Shown piece by piece: positions 16,349-25,053 of a stretch of DNA of 64,000 nt. Made by a program: the position numbers and the translations under genes. A model generated the notes under the pieces. It was not told where the DNA came from. It saw nothing but the letters and a program-made list of their open reading frames with translations, and searched no databases. Numbering within the stretch: the first letter of the stretch is position 1; each line of letters opens with the position of its first letter. The DNA comes from PALSA-911 sp963839645 (GTDB lineage Bacteria; Pseudomonadota; Alphaproteobacteria; Acetobacterales; Acetobacteraceae). Where the stretch lies: assembly GCA_963839645.1 (NCBI GenBank), contig CAWIVZ010000001.1, positions 1,178,001 through 1,242,000 of the forward strand. Direction: 5' to 3'.

Positions 16349-16446
16349 AGCATGATCGGCTCAGGTAGAATCGCCGCTCCTGCTCTAGTCTTTGTTTTGG
16401 CGAGCATTATCGGATCATGTGGAGAACATGATCCGATAGTGCACTA
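16347..16446. repeat. dispersed ~100-bp repeat, copy 1
   Basis: Starts AGAGCATGATCGGCTCAGG inside the SARP stop codon region and ends near GATCCGATAGTGCACTAG. The reverse complement of 34549-34652 matches it closely along its length, including the central CCGCTCCTGCTCTAGTCTT. Its 3' half contains an inverted repeat around ATCGGATCATGT and ACATGATCCGAT, able to form a hairpin. It may serve as a transcription terminator for the SARP gene. Nothing else is seen between it and the MFS gene. Confidence 0.75.
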
Positions 16447-16541
16447 GCCGGGGGTGACTGGTTTTGTTCTGCTGGGAACGTTTTGCGGCAGTCGGCAGCT
16501 TTGAATTCGTCCCTGCACGGAGCGCGTATTTCATGCGATCG

Positions 16542-18044
16542 TCATAGCCGGCGTACGGGAATGCTCCATGCCAGGAGCAGCGCCGTACCGGCAAAGGCCG
16601 CGATTGTCAGGAAGGCGCCACTGAAGGCTTGGGCAATCTCGGTCTGGACCGCCAGCCGACGTGACGGGTCCAACGACGCTAGGGTCTGAGGGCCGCGCTG
16701 TACAAGTTCAGTGAATATGGCGGCGGTTTGGGGATCCTTTGCGGCAAGGATAGCGAACAGGACCGTGCCGACAATCGCAGTGGCCAAGGCTGCACCGACC
16801 GACCGGGAGATTTGCACCGATGCCGCCGCGGCGGCCAGGGAACTTGGACCTGCTATGGTTTGAACGGTGATCTGAACGACCGGCATTCCGGTGCCGAAGC
16901 TCATGGAGATCGCGGCGAAGGTCCAGGGAAGCACCGATAGCGGCAGCCGGGGGGCCAGGATCGCCAGGAGCAGCAGCATCCCTACGCTGACGGCAAGACC
17001 GAAGGACGGCCAGATGGCGGTGCGGCCGGTGCGCGCGATCATTCTGCCAGTGAAGATGGAGCCGATACCGATACCGGCGGTGAGCGGCAGCATCAGCACG
17101 CCGGTATCGCCGGCGGTGACGCCGCGGGCTACCTGCAGATATAGCGGCAGGAACGTGATCAGCGAGACCACAGATCCGGCGAGGCAAAGTGCCATCAGGT
17201 CGCTGCGCAGGATGGTCGGATCGCGAAGCAGGTTGACCGGCAACAGAGGCGTGGGCGCGCGGCGTTCCTGGCGGATCAGCACGATCAGGGCCATGCAGGC
17301 GACCGCGGCCAGAACGGCGATAAGCGGCAATGATCTTGCGTCCAGCTTACGGACCTGTTCCAGCGCGATCAGGCCGGGAACGATGGTGAGCGTGAAGAAG
17401 ATCGTGCCCCAGGTGTCGAAGCTGAAGCGGCCACCGCCCTGGTATTGCGATTTCAATCGGATTGCCATCAGCATCGACAGCAGGCCGAGCGGGATGTTGA
17501 TGAGCAGAACGGATTGCCAGCCGATGTGTTGGGTAAGATAGCCGCCGACCACCGGGCCGAAGGTGCTGGCGGTGACGAAGGTTGTGGCGAGGTAGCCCTG
17601 GTAGCGGCCGCGCTGGCGGGGTGGAACAGCCTCGCCGATGAGGGCCTGGGATAGGGTCATCAGTCCGCCGCCCCCGAGGCCTTGTAAGGCCCGGGCGAGC
17701 ACGAGCACCCAGAGGTTGGACGCCATGGCGCCGAGCACGGAAGCCGCCATGAGGATCGACAATGCGACGTAGAGCATGCGCTTGCGGCCAAGCGCGTCGC
17801 CGAGGCGGCCATAGATCGGAGCGGCGATGGTGTTGGCCAGAAGGTAGGCGACGACGATCCAGGAAATCTGCTCGACATTGCCGAGCGCGCCGGCGATCGC
17901 CGGGAGCGCCGTCGATACGATCGTTTGATCCAGCGCCGACAGGAACATCGGCAGCATGATCGATGGGAATACCTGAAAGAACAGCCGGCGCATTGCCGCG
18001 GCATCGGGCGGCTCGGCGATATCGCTGGGGTGGGTTGTGGCCAT
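16542..18044 (-). CDS. DHA2-family MFS drug exporter
   Basis: From ATG 18044 the protein has about 500 residues and 14 predicted membrane segments, as in the DHA2 (EmrB/QacA) family. The proton-antiporter motifs include 'SALDQTIVSTALPAIAGALG' near residue 35, 'YGRLGDALGRKRMLYVAL' (motif A) and 'ALQGLGGGGLMTLSQALIGE' (motif C region). It would export drugs or metabolites using the proton gradient in the inner membrane. It stands alone, with no adjacent HlyD gene. Upstream in-frame codons to 18203 are Ala/Pro-rich and lack family similarity, so I prefer the later ATG. It converges with the SARP gene. Confidence 0.85.
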   Translation of the reverse strand: MATTHPSDIAEPPDAAAMRRLFFQVFPSIMLPMFLSALDQTIVSTALPAIAGALGNVEQISWIVVAYLLANTIAAPIYGRLGDALGRKRMLYVALSILMAASVLGAMASNLWVLVLARALQGLGGGGLMTLSQALIGEAVPPRQRGRYQGYLATTFVTASTFGPVVGGYLTQHIGWQSVLLINIPLGLLSMLMAIRLKSQYQGGGRFSFDTWGTIFFTLTIVPGLIALEQVRKLDARSLPLIAVLAAVACMALIVLIRQERRAPTPLLPVNLLRDPTILRSDLMALCLAGSVVSLITFLPLYLQVARGVTAGDTGVLMLPLTAGIGIGSIFTGRMIARTGRTAIWPSFGLAVSVGMLLLLAILAPRLPLSVLPWTFAAISMSFGTGMPVVQITVQTIAGPSSLAAAAASVQISRSVGAALATAIVGTVLFAILAAKDPQTAAIFTELVQRGPQTLASLDPSRRLAVQTEIAQAFSGAFLTIAAFAGTALLLAWSIPVRRL

Positions 18045-18117
18045 GGCGGCAGCGTAGCTGGACATTGCCGGTGCCGGCCAGAGTGGGGCAGATTTTTTGC
18101 GGATGGGAGGCGGAGGA

Positions 18118-19251
18118 TTACCCCCGGCTAAGGCCGGCGAGCGGGCGCAGGCGCATGCCGATCCAGCAGCCTGGGATGGCGGCGAGAAGCCAGACGAAGC
18201 CATGCAGGCTTCCCGATGAGATGCCGCCGATCAGCGCACCGATGTTGCAGCCGAAGGAAAGGCGGCCGCCGAAGCCCATGAGCAGGCCGCCGATCGCGCT
18301 CGCGATCGCTCCGCGCAATGGAGGCCAGGGCTGACGGCGGAAGCTGCCACGATGGGTCGCGATAAGGGCGGCACCGAGGATGACGCCGATATCCATCAGG
18401 GAAGAATCCTGGGCGAGGATCGGCCCGGCGAGGGCCTGCCGGGCGCCGTCCCAATTCCAGAATTCGCTCCGGGCGATGGTGCTGCCGAGGTCGACGTTCA
18501 GGGCGGTCAGAAATTTCGCACCCCAGAGGGTGAGGCCCATCGTGACGCCCCAAGGTTGTCCCGACAGCAGAAAGGCGATCGCGGCCAGGATGCCGATGAT
18601 CGTTGCGGCGCGGAGCTGGGAGCGGCTTGGCATCGGCGAGCGGCGCAGGAGGAAGGCGGCGAGCGCGGCGGTAAGGGCCAGGGTGGCGGCCAATCCGCCG
18701 AGAGTGCCGAACCTGTCGGCGAAATTGACCGGGGCGAAGGCGGGCAGACGCAGGGCGGCCGGCAATATCAGGGTGCCGAGAACCCCGCCGAGGGCGAAGA
18801 ACGGGATCGTTATCCACATGCGCCGCGAACCGCCGCCGGCATGGCAGATCGTGCCGGAGCCGCAGCCATTGCCGAGCTGCATACCGACGCCGAACAGGGC
18901 GGCTCCGCCAACCAGGGGCAAGCCGAGGGGAGCGACGAAGCCGGAATAGCCAGGCGCGCCGGCAGATAGCGGGATGATCACCAGGGCGGCAATGGCGGCG
19001 ATCAGCAGGCCGGAGGAGAGCTCGGCGCCGTCGCCACGATCGAGGAAGGCGCGAAAGGCGCCGGTGAAGCCGAAGCGGGTGAGCAGGAACACGGCTCCGA
19101 GGCCGATTGCCACGAGCAGCAGCGGGATCGACGTCCATTGGCCGGCGTTGATCAAGGCGGCGATGGTCCCTAGCGTAGCGGCCCAAACGCCGGCGAGGAT
19201 CAGTCGGTCGGTGCCGACAATTGGGCGGGCGTGGGCGAGGCTCGCGCTCAT
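18118..19251 (-). CDS. YeeE/YedE family permease (thiosulfate/sulfur uptake)
   Basis: A 377-residue membrane protein with about ten hydrophobic segments. The two halves carry the family signatures: 'GVGMQLGNGCGSGTICHAGG' near residue 120, with the conserved GNGCGSGT and Cys, and 'GGRLSFGCNIGALIGGISSG' near residue 340, with a second conserved Cys. In characterised members these cysteines relay thiosulfate across the inner membrane. It is co-directional with, and downstream of, the sulfurtransferase gene, which would use the imported sulfur compound. The pair is divergent from an Lrp-type regulator. Intact and of normal length. Confidence 0.85.
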   Translation of the reverse strand: MSASLAHARPIVGTDRLILAGVWAATLGTIAALINAGQWTSIPLLLVAIGLGAVFLLTRFGFTGAFRAFLDRGDGAELSSGLLIAAIAALVIIPLSAGAPGYSGFVAPLGLPLVGGAALFGVGMQLGNGCGSGTICHAGGGSRRMWITIPFFALGGVLGTLILPAALRLPAFAPVNFADRFGTLGGLAATLALTAALAAFLLRRSPMPSRSQLRAATIIGILAAIAFLLSGQPWGVTMGLTLWGAKFLTALNVDLGSTIARSEFWNWDGARQALAGPILAQDSSLMDIGVILGAALIATHRGSFRRQPWPPLRGAIASAIGGLLMGFGGRLSFGCNIGALIGGISSGSLHGFVWLLAAIPGCWIGMRLRPLAGLSRG

Positions 19252-19349
19252 GATCGTTCCTGATGATGGAAACTGGCAGGCTTTGGAGCGGTCGGGCCTT
19301 GGCTCCCGGCGGAGTTCAACGCCCGGCCGTTCTCAATGGCTGGTCGATC

Positions 19350-20211
19350 TCAGTTGGTGACGGGCCGGGAGGCATCCGCGGTCCACTGGGACATGGAGCC
19401 GTCGTAGAGCTTCACGTCGGGGCGGCCGAGAATTTCCGACAGGTACAAACCAGTCAGTCGCGGCAAGGTGTCCGGTGTTACAGTACGTGGTGACCGGTTC
19501 CGTGCCGACTTTGGCGAACAGGGCTTCGAGTTCAGGCCGCGGCTTGAGGCGCCCGTCGGGGGTTAGCGCGTCGGACTGGTTGACCCATAGGGCGCCCGGG
19601 AGATGGCCGAAGCTGCTGACAGCAGGGACTTTTGCCTTGCCGTACCATTGAGCCGGCGGGCGGGCGTCCAGCATGACGCGGGTGTGCCGGGCGACCGAGG
19701 TCTCCACATCGGGCAGATCCGCGCGAAGGGCTTCATTGTAGTGCGGGGTGAAGCCGGCGGGCCGGGGGGTGACGTTCGCGGTGTCCAGCGCGCGGCCGGT
19801 TCCGATCCAGCCGGCCTCGCCGCCGTCGAGGATGGAGACCTGCTCATGGCCCAGGACCTTGAAGGTCCAGTAGACGCGGGCGGCGGCGGCAAAATCGCCG
19901 TTGCTGACGATGACGGCGTGCGTTGACGGGCCCACGCCGAGGCTGCCGATCAGGGCGGCGATCTGCGGTTGCGGCGGCAAGGCTCCGGCGGAGCCGTCGG
20001 GTAGCTTGGTACGCCAGCCGATCTGCTCGTAGTCGGCGGGAACCGCACCGGGAATGTGGCCGGCCTGGTACTGCTCGTGGGGGCGGATGTCCAACACGAC
20101 CAGGTTTTGATCCGGACGGTTGGCGGCGAGCCAATCGGCCGACACCAGCGGTTGGGCGAGGGCGGGGAGGCTGGCAAGCGAGAATGCGAAGGTCAGAAGG
20201 ATGCGGCGCAT
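19350..20211 (-). CDS. exported thiosulfate sulfurtransferase, rhodanese type (frameshifted)
   Basis: From ATG 20211 the protein has a Sec signal peptide (MRRILLTFAFSLASLPALAQ) and two rhodanese domains: 'LVVLDIRPHEQYQAGHIPGA' in the first and 'VMLDARPPAQWYGKAKVPAV' in the second. The active-site loop 'VTTYCNTGHLAATDWF' supplies the catalytic Cys. One extra base near 19446 breaks the frame just after this loop. Corrected reading gives YLSEILGRPDVKLYDGSMSQ and ends SRPVTN with TGA at 19350. The corrected length, about 287 residues, fits SseA/rhodanese-like enzymes. It would act in the periplasm with the adjacent sulfur permease. Confidence 0.8.
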
Positions 20212-20321
20212 AGGCGGGAACTCCGGAGAGAGGAGAATTAAATACTCCAAATCGGCTCCGTATTGTCAAACAGAAAAAAAATCATCTAGAATAGGCCGAA
20301 ATTTAGGAAGGGAGCGTGCGC
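20212..20321. promoter_or_regulatory. divergent promoter region, sulfurtransferase and Lrp-type regulator
   Basis: This 110-bp spacer between divergent genes is AT-rich around 20240-20300 (TTAAATACTCCAAATCGG and a run of A). It precedes GGAAGGGAG, the ribosome site of the Lrp-type gene. Lrp-family regulators commonly control divergent neighbours and themselves from such regions. I cannot name a precise operator. Confidence 0.45.
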
Positions 20322-20786
20322 ATGGCGGATAATAAGGAGTTGGACCGGCTGGACCGTGCGATCTTGCGGCTGTTGGCGGATGACGCGTCGCTGTCGCTGG
20401 CGGAGGTTGCGGAAAAGGTTGGATTGACGCCGACGCCCTGCTGGAAGCGGATCCGGCGGATGGAGCAGGACGGGATCATTCTGCGCCGCGTCGCGGTGTT
20501 GGACCCCGCCAAGATTGGCGTGCCCGTGTCGGTCTTCGTGGCGGTGGAGACCGCGGATCATTCGAGCCAATGGCTCGAGCGCTTTGCGGCGGTTGTGACC
20601 GGCATGCCGGAGATCGTCGATGCATGGCGGATGAGCGGAGACGTGGATTATCTGATGCATGTGGTCGTCGCGGATATCGCGGCCTACGACGATTTCTACC
20701 GGCGGCTGATCGCGGCGGTGCCGCTGCGCAATGTGACCAGCCGCTTCGCCATGGAGCGCCTGAAGGCCGGACCCTTGCCGGTGTGA
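20322..20786 (+). CDS. Lrp/AsnC family transcriptional regulator
   Basis: A 154-residue protein from ATG 20322. An N-terminal helix-turn-helix ('LDRLDRAILRLLADDASLSL', 'AEVAEKVGLTPTPCWKRIRR') is followed by the AsnC effector domain ('VFVAVETADHSSQWLERF', 'MPEIVDAWRMSGDVDYLMHV' and 'YDDFYRRLI'). Such regulators bind amino acids or related ligands and form octamers. The 'TPTPCWKRIRRMEQDGII' segment is typical of the recognition region. It is divergent from the sulfurtransferase-YeeE pair, suggesting control of sulfur or cysteine metabolism (inference). An upstream in-frame GTG six bases earlier is possible but less well placed after the ribosome site. Confidence 0.9.
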   Translation: MADNKELDRLDRAILRLLADDASLSLAEVAEKVGLTPTPCWKRIRRMEQDGIILRRVAVLDPAKIGVPVSVFVAVETADHSSQWLERFAAVVTGMPEIVDAWRMSGDVDYLMHVVVADIAAYDDFYRRLIAAVPLRNVTSRFAMERLKAGPLPV

Positions 20787-20884
20787 TGATTTTGCGGCCA
20801 CGCAGGCGCGAAACCTCCGGATGGGAACGGTTGCTTAACCTGGGTCTGGCTCACTCCACCCGCGAAATGTATGGAGGTGGGCGG

Positions 20885-21223
20885 ATGTCCGGCAGCAGAT
20901 TGGTCAATCGCAATGTGGTCGGCGAGAACGGCCGGACGAGTATGCGTCTGGAACCGGAACTATGGGATGCGTTGCAGGAGATCTGCCGGCGGGAGCGGAC
21001 CGATATCGGGACTATGGTTCGCCGGATCGAGGCTCAGGGCCGCGGAGAATGGGGAACGGACACGCAGCCAGCTGCCGACGCGGGAAGGTCCGGCGGCCGC
21101 ACGAGCGGGGTGCGCGTGTTCATCGTGCAGTATTTTCGCGCCCTTGCGGCCGGCAAGATGCAGGATTTCGATGTGACTGCGCCGCCGCGAAGCGATTGCA
21201 TCAGTGAAAGCAGTCTTGCCTGA
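20885..21223 (+). CDS. ribbon-helix-helix domain protein
   Basis: From ATG 20885, preceded by GGAGGTGG, the protein has 112 residues. Residues 5-50 hold the ribbon-helix-helix pattern: 'LVNRNVVGENGRTSMRLEPE' gives the strand and first helix, and 'LWDALQEICRRERTDIGTMV' the helices. I associate this with the RHH_4 family of small alphaproteobacterial regulators. A second conserved element, 'SGVRVFIVQYFRALA', follows a low-complexity linker. It is probably DNA-binding, with targets unknown. It converges on a DUF2889 gene nine bases away. Confidence 0.7.
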   Translation: MSGSRLVNRNVVGENGRTSMRLEPELWDALQEICRRERTDIGTMVRRIEAQGRGEWGTDTQPAADAGRSGGRTSGVRVFIVQYFRALAAGKMQDFDVTAPPRSDCISESSLA

Positions 21224-21232
21224 TAAGGCAGG

Positions 21233-21889
21233 TCAGTCTTCGCCGGCGGCCATTGCCACGCCAGCCGATGGGTTCCGGGCCGGTTCGGCGCCGGTGTAGA
21301 GATGCGGCCAACGCCGCTGGACGACCGGGCTGGTCGTTCCATAGGCAACACAGGTGCCAAGAATAGCTGGCGGTCCGCCCCAGCGTTCGGTGATCTTGGC
21401 GTCAAGGGCCTCGCCGCTGATGGTTTCTCCCTGCTTTTTGGCAGCGTCGGTGTCGCGTTTGGCTCGGTGCGGATTAATGGTCTGGAAGGCGGTCGTGGCC
21501 ATCTGCTGCAGCAATTCGCGCAGATGGGTGCAGCCATGCGTGCCGCCAATCCGGAGATTGGCCTCTTTCAGGAAGCCGCGGCCGATCTTGAGACCCGCGA
21601 GGCGGGCAAAATTGGGTGCGGCGCTGGGGCAGATCGCGTAGGGCGTATGGTCTGAGGTGGCCTCGCATGCGGTGATCGCCATGTCTTCGGTCACGGTCAT
21701 GCGCATGAACATGCCATGCAGCGGTTCTCCCGCGGCGATGAAGCTCCGCTCCTCGTTGGGGAAGCCGTAGGCCTTGGTATCGGTCAGCGAGGCTTCGATG
21801 TCATACAACCCGTCGGTCCGCCGATAGCCCTGGATGGTGATGGCGCGGGTATGCGATAGCTCGCGGGCAACGGGGGGGCTCAAGGGCAT
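21233..21889 (-). CDS. DUF2889 domain protein
   Basis: A 218-residue protein from ATG 21889 (MPLSPPVARELSHTRAITIQ). It shows DUF2889 features: 'GYRRTDGLYDIEASLTDTKA', 'EPLHGMFMRMTVTEDMAITA', 'SDHTPYAICPSAAPNFARLA' and 'GGTHGCTHLRELLQQMATTA', with a conserved Cys-Thr-His. The family is of unknown function and common in proteobacteria. The His/Cys cluster hints at metal or nucleophile chemistry, but this is speculative. The C-terminal 'GTCVAYGTTSPVVQRRWPHL' is also typical. The gene is intact and monocistronic, convergent with the RHH gene. Confidence 0.8.
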   Translation of the reverse strand: MPLSPPVARELSHTRAITIQGYRRTDGLYDIEASLTDTKAYGFPNEERSFIAAGEPLHGMFMRMTVTEDMAITACEATSDHTPYAICPSAAPNFARLAGLKIGRGFLKEANLRIGGTHGCTHLRELLQQMATTAFQTINPHRAKRDTDAAKKQGETISGEALDAKITERWGGPPAILGTCVAYGTTSPVVQRRWPHLYTGAEPARNPSAGVAMAAGED

Positions 21890-21982
21890 CAGGGCGCTCC
21901 GGCACGGATTGGGCTGAATTGTGCAGTGCAGCAGGGCTGTATATCGCCGCGCCGAGACGTGTGCAAATCCCCGGCGCAAACC

Positions 21983-22151
21983 CTCAGTGTCCGTCCGGAA
22001 AGTCTGACGGGTCGGTCCGGCGGGTCTTTTCGGCGCTGGGAGCGTCGGAAACTTGCCGCGATGTCCCTGCATCGCGACGGCGTTTCCTCCTTCCCAGCAC
22101 CAAAAATCCCTCGCCGGCCCTCCGCCGCAGACTTTCCGGACGGACACTCAG
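21983..22151. repeat. long hairpin element overlapping the aroKB stop
   Basis: The ends, 21983-22006 and 22128-22151, are inverted copies matching at 23 of 24 positions (TGTCCGTCCGGAAAGTCTG core). Inside, the arms continue to pair with interruptions (GGAAAC...GCCGCGATG against CATCGCGACGGCGTTTCC), so the whole ~169 bp can fold into one long stem with a small loop near TCCCTG. The right end includes the aroKB TGA stop. It may be a non-autonomous mobile element or a strong terminator. Confidence 0.75.
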
Positions 22152-23861
22152 GGGTCGCAGCCCTCGAGGCGCAACAGGTCGATCACCGCCCTGTCCTCGA
22201 CATTCGAGGAGGTGAAGGCCTGGCCGATGCCGTGCACAAGCACGAATTTCAGGGCGCCGTCCTGCATCTTCTTGTCGCGGCGCATGTGGTTGACGAGCGT
22301 CGCGGCGGAGAAACGCCGGTTCAGGGTGCGGAGTTCGGCGTGCAGGCCAAGGCCGGCGATATGCGCCACGACACGCTCGGCGTCCTCGGGTGGGCAGAGG
22401 CCGAGGCGGGCGGAAAGCCGGAATGCCAGGCCGAGGCCGATCGCCACGCCCTCGCCGTGCAACAACCCGCCGCCGTAGCCGTATTCCGCTTCCAGCGCGT
22501 GGCCGAAAGTGTGTCCGAGATTGAGCAGCGCGCGGCCGTCATTGGGTTTTTCCTCGCGCTCGTCGTCGCCGACCACGCCGGCCTTGAAGGCGCAGGCCTG
22601 GCGAATGGCATCGGCCTGGGCATCGGCATCTCCGCCGATGACCGCCGCGCCGTGGGTTTCGCACCATTCGAAGAATTCGGGGTCGGCGATCAGCCCGGCC
22701 TTGACGATCTCCGCGTAGCCGGCCGCGAGTTCACGCCGTGGCAGGGTGGCCAGGGTGCCGGTATCGGCCAGGACCATGCTCGGCTGGTGGAAGGCGCCGA
22801 GCAGGTTCTTGCCGCGCGGCGTGTTGATGCCGGTCTTGCCCCCGACGGAGCTGTCCACCTGGGAGAGCAGGGTGGTCGGGATCTGGACGAAAGGCAGGCC
22901 GCGCAGCGTGGTCGCGGCCGCGAAGCCGGCGAGGTCGCCGACCACGCCGCCGCCTAGGGCGATGACGGTGGTCCGCCGTTCGACCTTGGCCTCGAGCAGC
23001 GCATCGGTGACGCGGCCATAGATTTCGAGGTTCTTCGACGCTTCCCCCGGCGGGACGACGATCTGGCTGACGGCGATGCCGGTTTCCGCGAGGCCTTGCA
23101 GCAGGGCTGGTAGGTGCAGTCCGGCGACGTGTTCGTCGGTGATCACGACCGCGCGCTTTTGCTGCAGGCGCGGGGCCAGCAACGCGCCGGCGCGGGCCAG
23201 CAGGTCGCGGCCGATGACCACGTCTGTACTGGGTGGTGGACAGTTGCACCGACAGGCGGCGCGGCGGCTGCCACGACAGCAATGTCTGCATCACCGCGTT
23301 GGTGCTGTGCTCCAGGCTTTCATCGCCGCAATCCACGATCAGGTCGGCCTCTGCATAGACTGGATAACGCTGGGCCATGAGATCACGAAGAATCCTTTCC
23401 GGGTCGCCGCCTGCCAATAAAGGCCGATTATCGCGCCCGGCAACACGGCGGACAAGGACGGGCAGGGTGCAGCGCAGCCAAACGGAGACGGCGTCCCGGC
23501 GCGTTGCGGCCCGGGTCTGCCCGTCCATAAAGGCGCCGCCGCCGGTTGCCAGCACCACCGGTTCGCCCGACAGCAGACGGCGGATGACGCGGCGTTCGCC
23601 GTCGCGGAAGCTTTCCTCGCCATATCTGGCGAAGATTTCCGGAATGGTGCGTCCGGCGGCCAGTTCGATCTCGGCGTCGGCATCGTGGAACGGCATGCCG
23701 AGCCGGGCGGCCAGCCTGCGGCCGATGGAGGTTTTGCCAGCGCCCATCAGGCCAACCAGCACGATGCTGCGACCGGCGAGGGCGGCGGGCAGGGCGCCGG
23801 GCTCGGCGCCGTCCGGGTGGCCGAGGCGGATGGTCTCTCGAAGAGCGGTGTTGCGTGACAT
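22148..23861 (-). CDS. aroKB: bifunctional shikimate kinase / 3-dehydroquinate synthase (frameshifted)
   Basis: Starting at ATG 23861 the N-terminal ~190 residues are shikimate kinase: P-loop 'GLMGAGKTS', 'DADAEIE', 'GGGAF' and 'RDNRPLL'. No stop follows. After 'RRLSVQLSTTQY' one extra base near 23225 shifts the frame, and reading continues DVVIGRDLLARAGALLAPRL into a complete 3-dehydroquinate synthase. Markers there are 'VPPGEASKNLEIYGRV', 'IALGGGVVGDLAGFAAATTL', 'GGKTGINTPRGKNLLGAFHQ' and metal-ligand histidines in 'LNLGHTFGHALEAEYG' and 'LLHGEGVAIG'. The two enzymes serve steps 5 and 2 of the shikimate pathway. A single fused chain is indicated once the shift is corrected. Separate genes would require the break to be real. 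Confidence 0.85.
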
Positions 23862-23934
23862 GACGCCGGAGGCTAGCACAGCCGGGCACATTCAGGCCAA
23901 ATTGGCCAGGCGCCACGGAGTCGTTCTCGTCCTC

Positions 23935-24078
23935 ATGAGCCGCATCTTTCTCATCATTGTCCTGCTCGTCCTGGTGCTGTGCGGAGCGGGGGTCGTGATT
24001 CTGGGCGCGTTTCCGCCGGTCCCGCATGTGCAGCCGGTGGAGAAGGTTCTGCCGAACGATCAGTTCAAGACCAATTGA
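23935..24078 (+). CDS. small single-pass membrane protein (47 aa)
   Basis: A 47-residue frame starting MSRIFLIIVLLVLVLCGAGV. Residues 4-25 are one strongly hydrophobic segment, followed by a Pro/Val-rich tail 'AFPPVPHVQPVEKVLPNDQF'. Its stop TGA is directly followed by the xerD ATG, so the two are co-transcribed. Short proteins of this kind precede xerD in related Acetobacteraceae as far as I recall. It probably sits in the inner membrane with the tail outside. Function unknown. Confidence 0.65.
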   Translation: MSRIFLIIVLLVLVLCGAGVVILGAFPPVPHVQPVEKVLPNDQFKTN

Positions 24079-25023
24079 ATGGCCATTCGCGCGGCATCGT
24101 CCCAAGACCGCCATATCGAGGCGTTCCTGGAGATGCTGGCCGCGGAACGGGGGGCGGCGCGCAATACCCTGGCGGCCTATGGTGCCGATCTCGATGATTT
24201 CGCCGGGTTTGCCGCCAGCCGGGGGGGCGGACCGTCGAAAGCCGATGCCTTGACGTTGCAGGGCTACATGGCGGGGGTGGCTCAGGCCGGGTTGTCAGCC
24301 CGCACGGCGGCCCGGCGGTTATCGACATTACGGCAGTTTTTTCGGTTCCTGTTGCGCGAGGGCGTGCGTCCGGACGATCCGACCACCCTGCTGGACAGCC
24401 CGGGGTTGCCGCGATCGCTGCCGAAATATCTAACGGAGTCCGAGGTGGACGGGCTGCTCGCGGCCGGAGCGGCTCGGGCCGGCCGGCAGGGGTTGTTCGC
24501 CCGCGCGGCGCTGGAGATTCTGTATGCGACCGGGCTGCGGGTATCCGAGCTGCTGGCGCTGCGGCGGGAGGCATTGGCGGGAGATGCGGCTGTGTTGCTG
24601 GTGCGCGGCAAGGGCGGCAAGGAGCGGATCGTGCCGCTATCGGATGCGGCGAAGGCGGCGGCCGGTGCCTATGTCAGCGGGAGGCCGGGTTCCGGCGATG
24701 AGGCGAGGGATGCCCGAGATGCCAGCCCGTGGTTGTTTCCCGGACGCGACCCGCGCCAGGCGATGACCCGCCAGGGCTTCGCGTTGATCTTGAAGCAGGT
24801 CGCGATGGATGCGGGTCTCGATCCCGTGCGCGTGTCGCCACATGTGCTGCGCCATTCCTTCGCGTCCCACATGCTGGCGCGAGGAGCCGATCTGCGCAGC
24901 CTGCAATTGCTGCTGGGCCATGCGGATATCGCGACCACGCAGATCTATACCCATGTGCTGGCCGAACGGCTGCAACGGCTGGTCGAGGCGCATCATCCGT
25001 TGGCCAGGAAGTTCGCCGGATAG
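24079..25023 (+). CDS. xerD: site-specific tyrosine recombinase XerD
   Basis: A 314-residue recombinase. The N-terminal SAM-like core-binding domain (residues 10-95, 'HIEAFLEMLAAERGAARNTL') is followed by the catalytic domain. All catalytic residues are visible: Arg in 'YATGLRVSELLALRR', Lys in 'GKGGKERIVPL', His-x-x-Arg in 'SPHVLRHSFASHML', His in 'LLGHADIATTQIYTHV' and the Tyr nucleophile in the same segment. With XerC it resolves chromosome dimers at dif. Its place divergent from the shikimate kinase gene and the absence of phage genes nearby support the housekeeping XerD rather than a phage integrase. Confidence 0.92.
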   Translation: MAIRAASSQDRHIEAFLEMLAAERGAARNTLAAYGADLDDFAGFAASRGGGPSKADALTLQGYMAGVAQAGLSARTAARRLSTLRQFFRFLLREGVRPDDPTTLLDSPGLPRSLPKYLTESEVDGLLAAGAARAGRQGLFARAALEILYATGLRVSELLALRREALAGDAAVLLVRGKGGKERIVPLSDAAKAAAGAYVSGRPGSGDEARDARDASPWLFPGRDPRQAMTRQGFALILKQVAMDAGLDPVRVSPHVLRHSFASHMLARGADLRSLQLLLGHADIATTQIYTHVLAERLQRLVEAHHPLARKFAG

Positions 25024-25053
25024 GGCGCTCTCACGTCCGACGGCCCTGGCTCG

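Noticed and set aside
24079..25023. Phage integrase for the element at 1-11 kb
   Set aside because: The recombinase matches housekeeping XerD, is 13 kb away, and is linked to the shikimate gene and a small membrane protein, not to phage genes.
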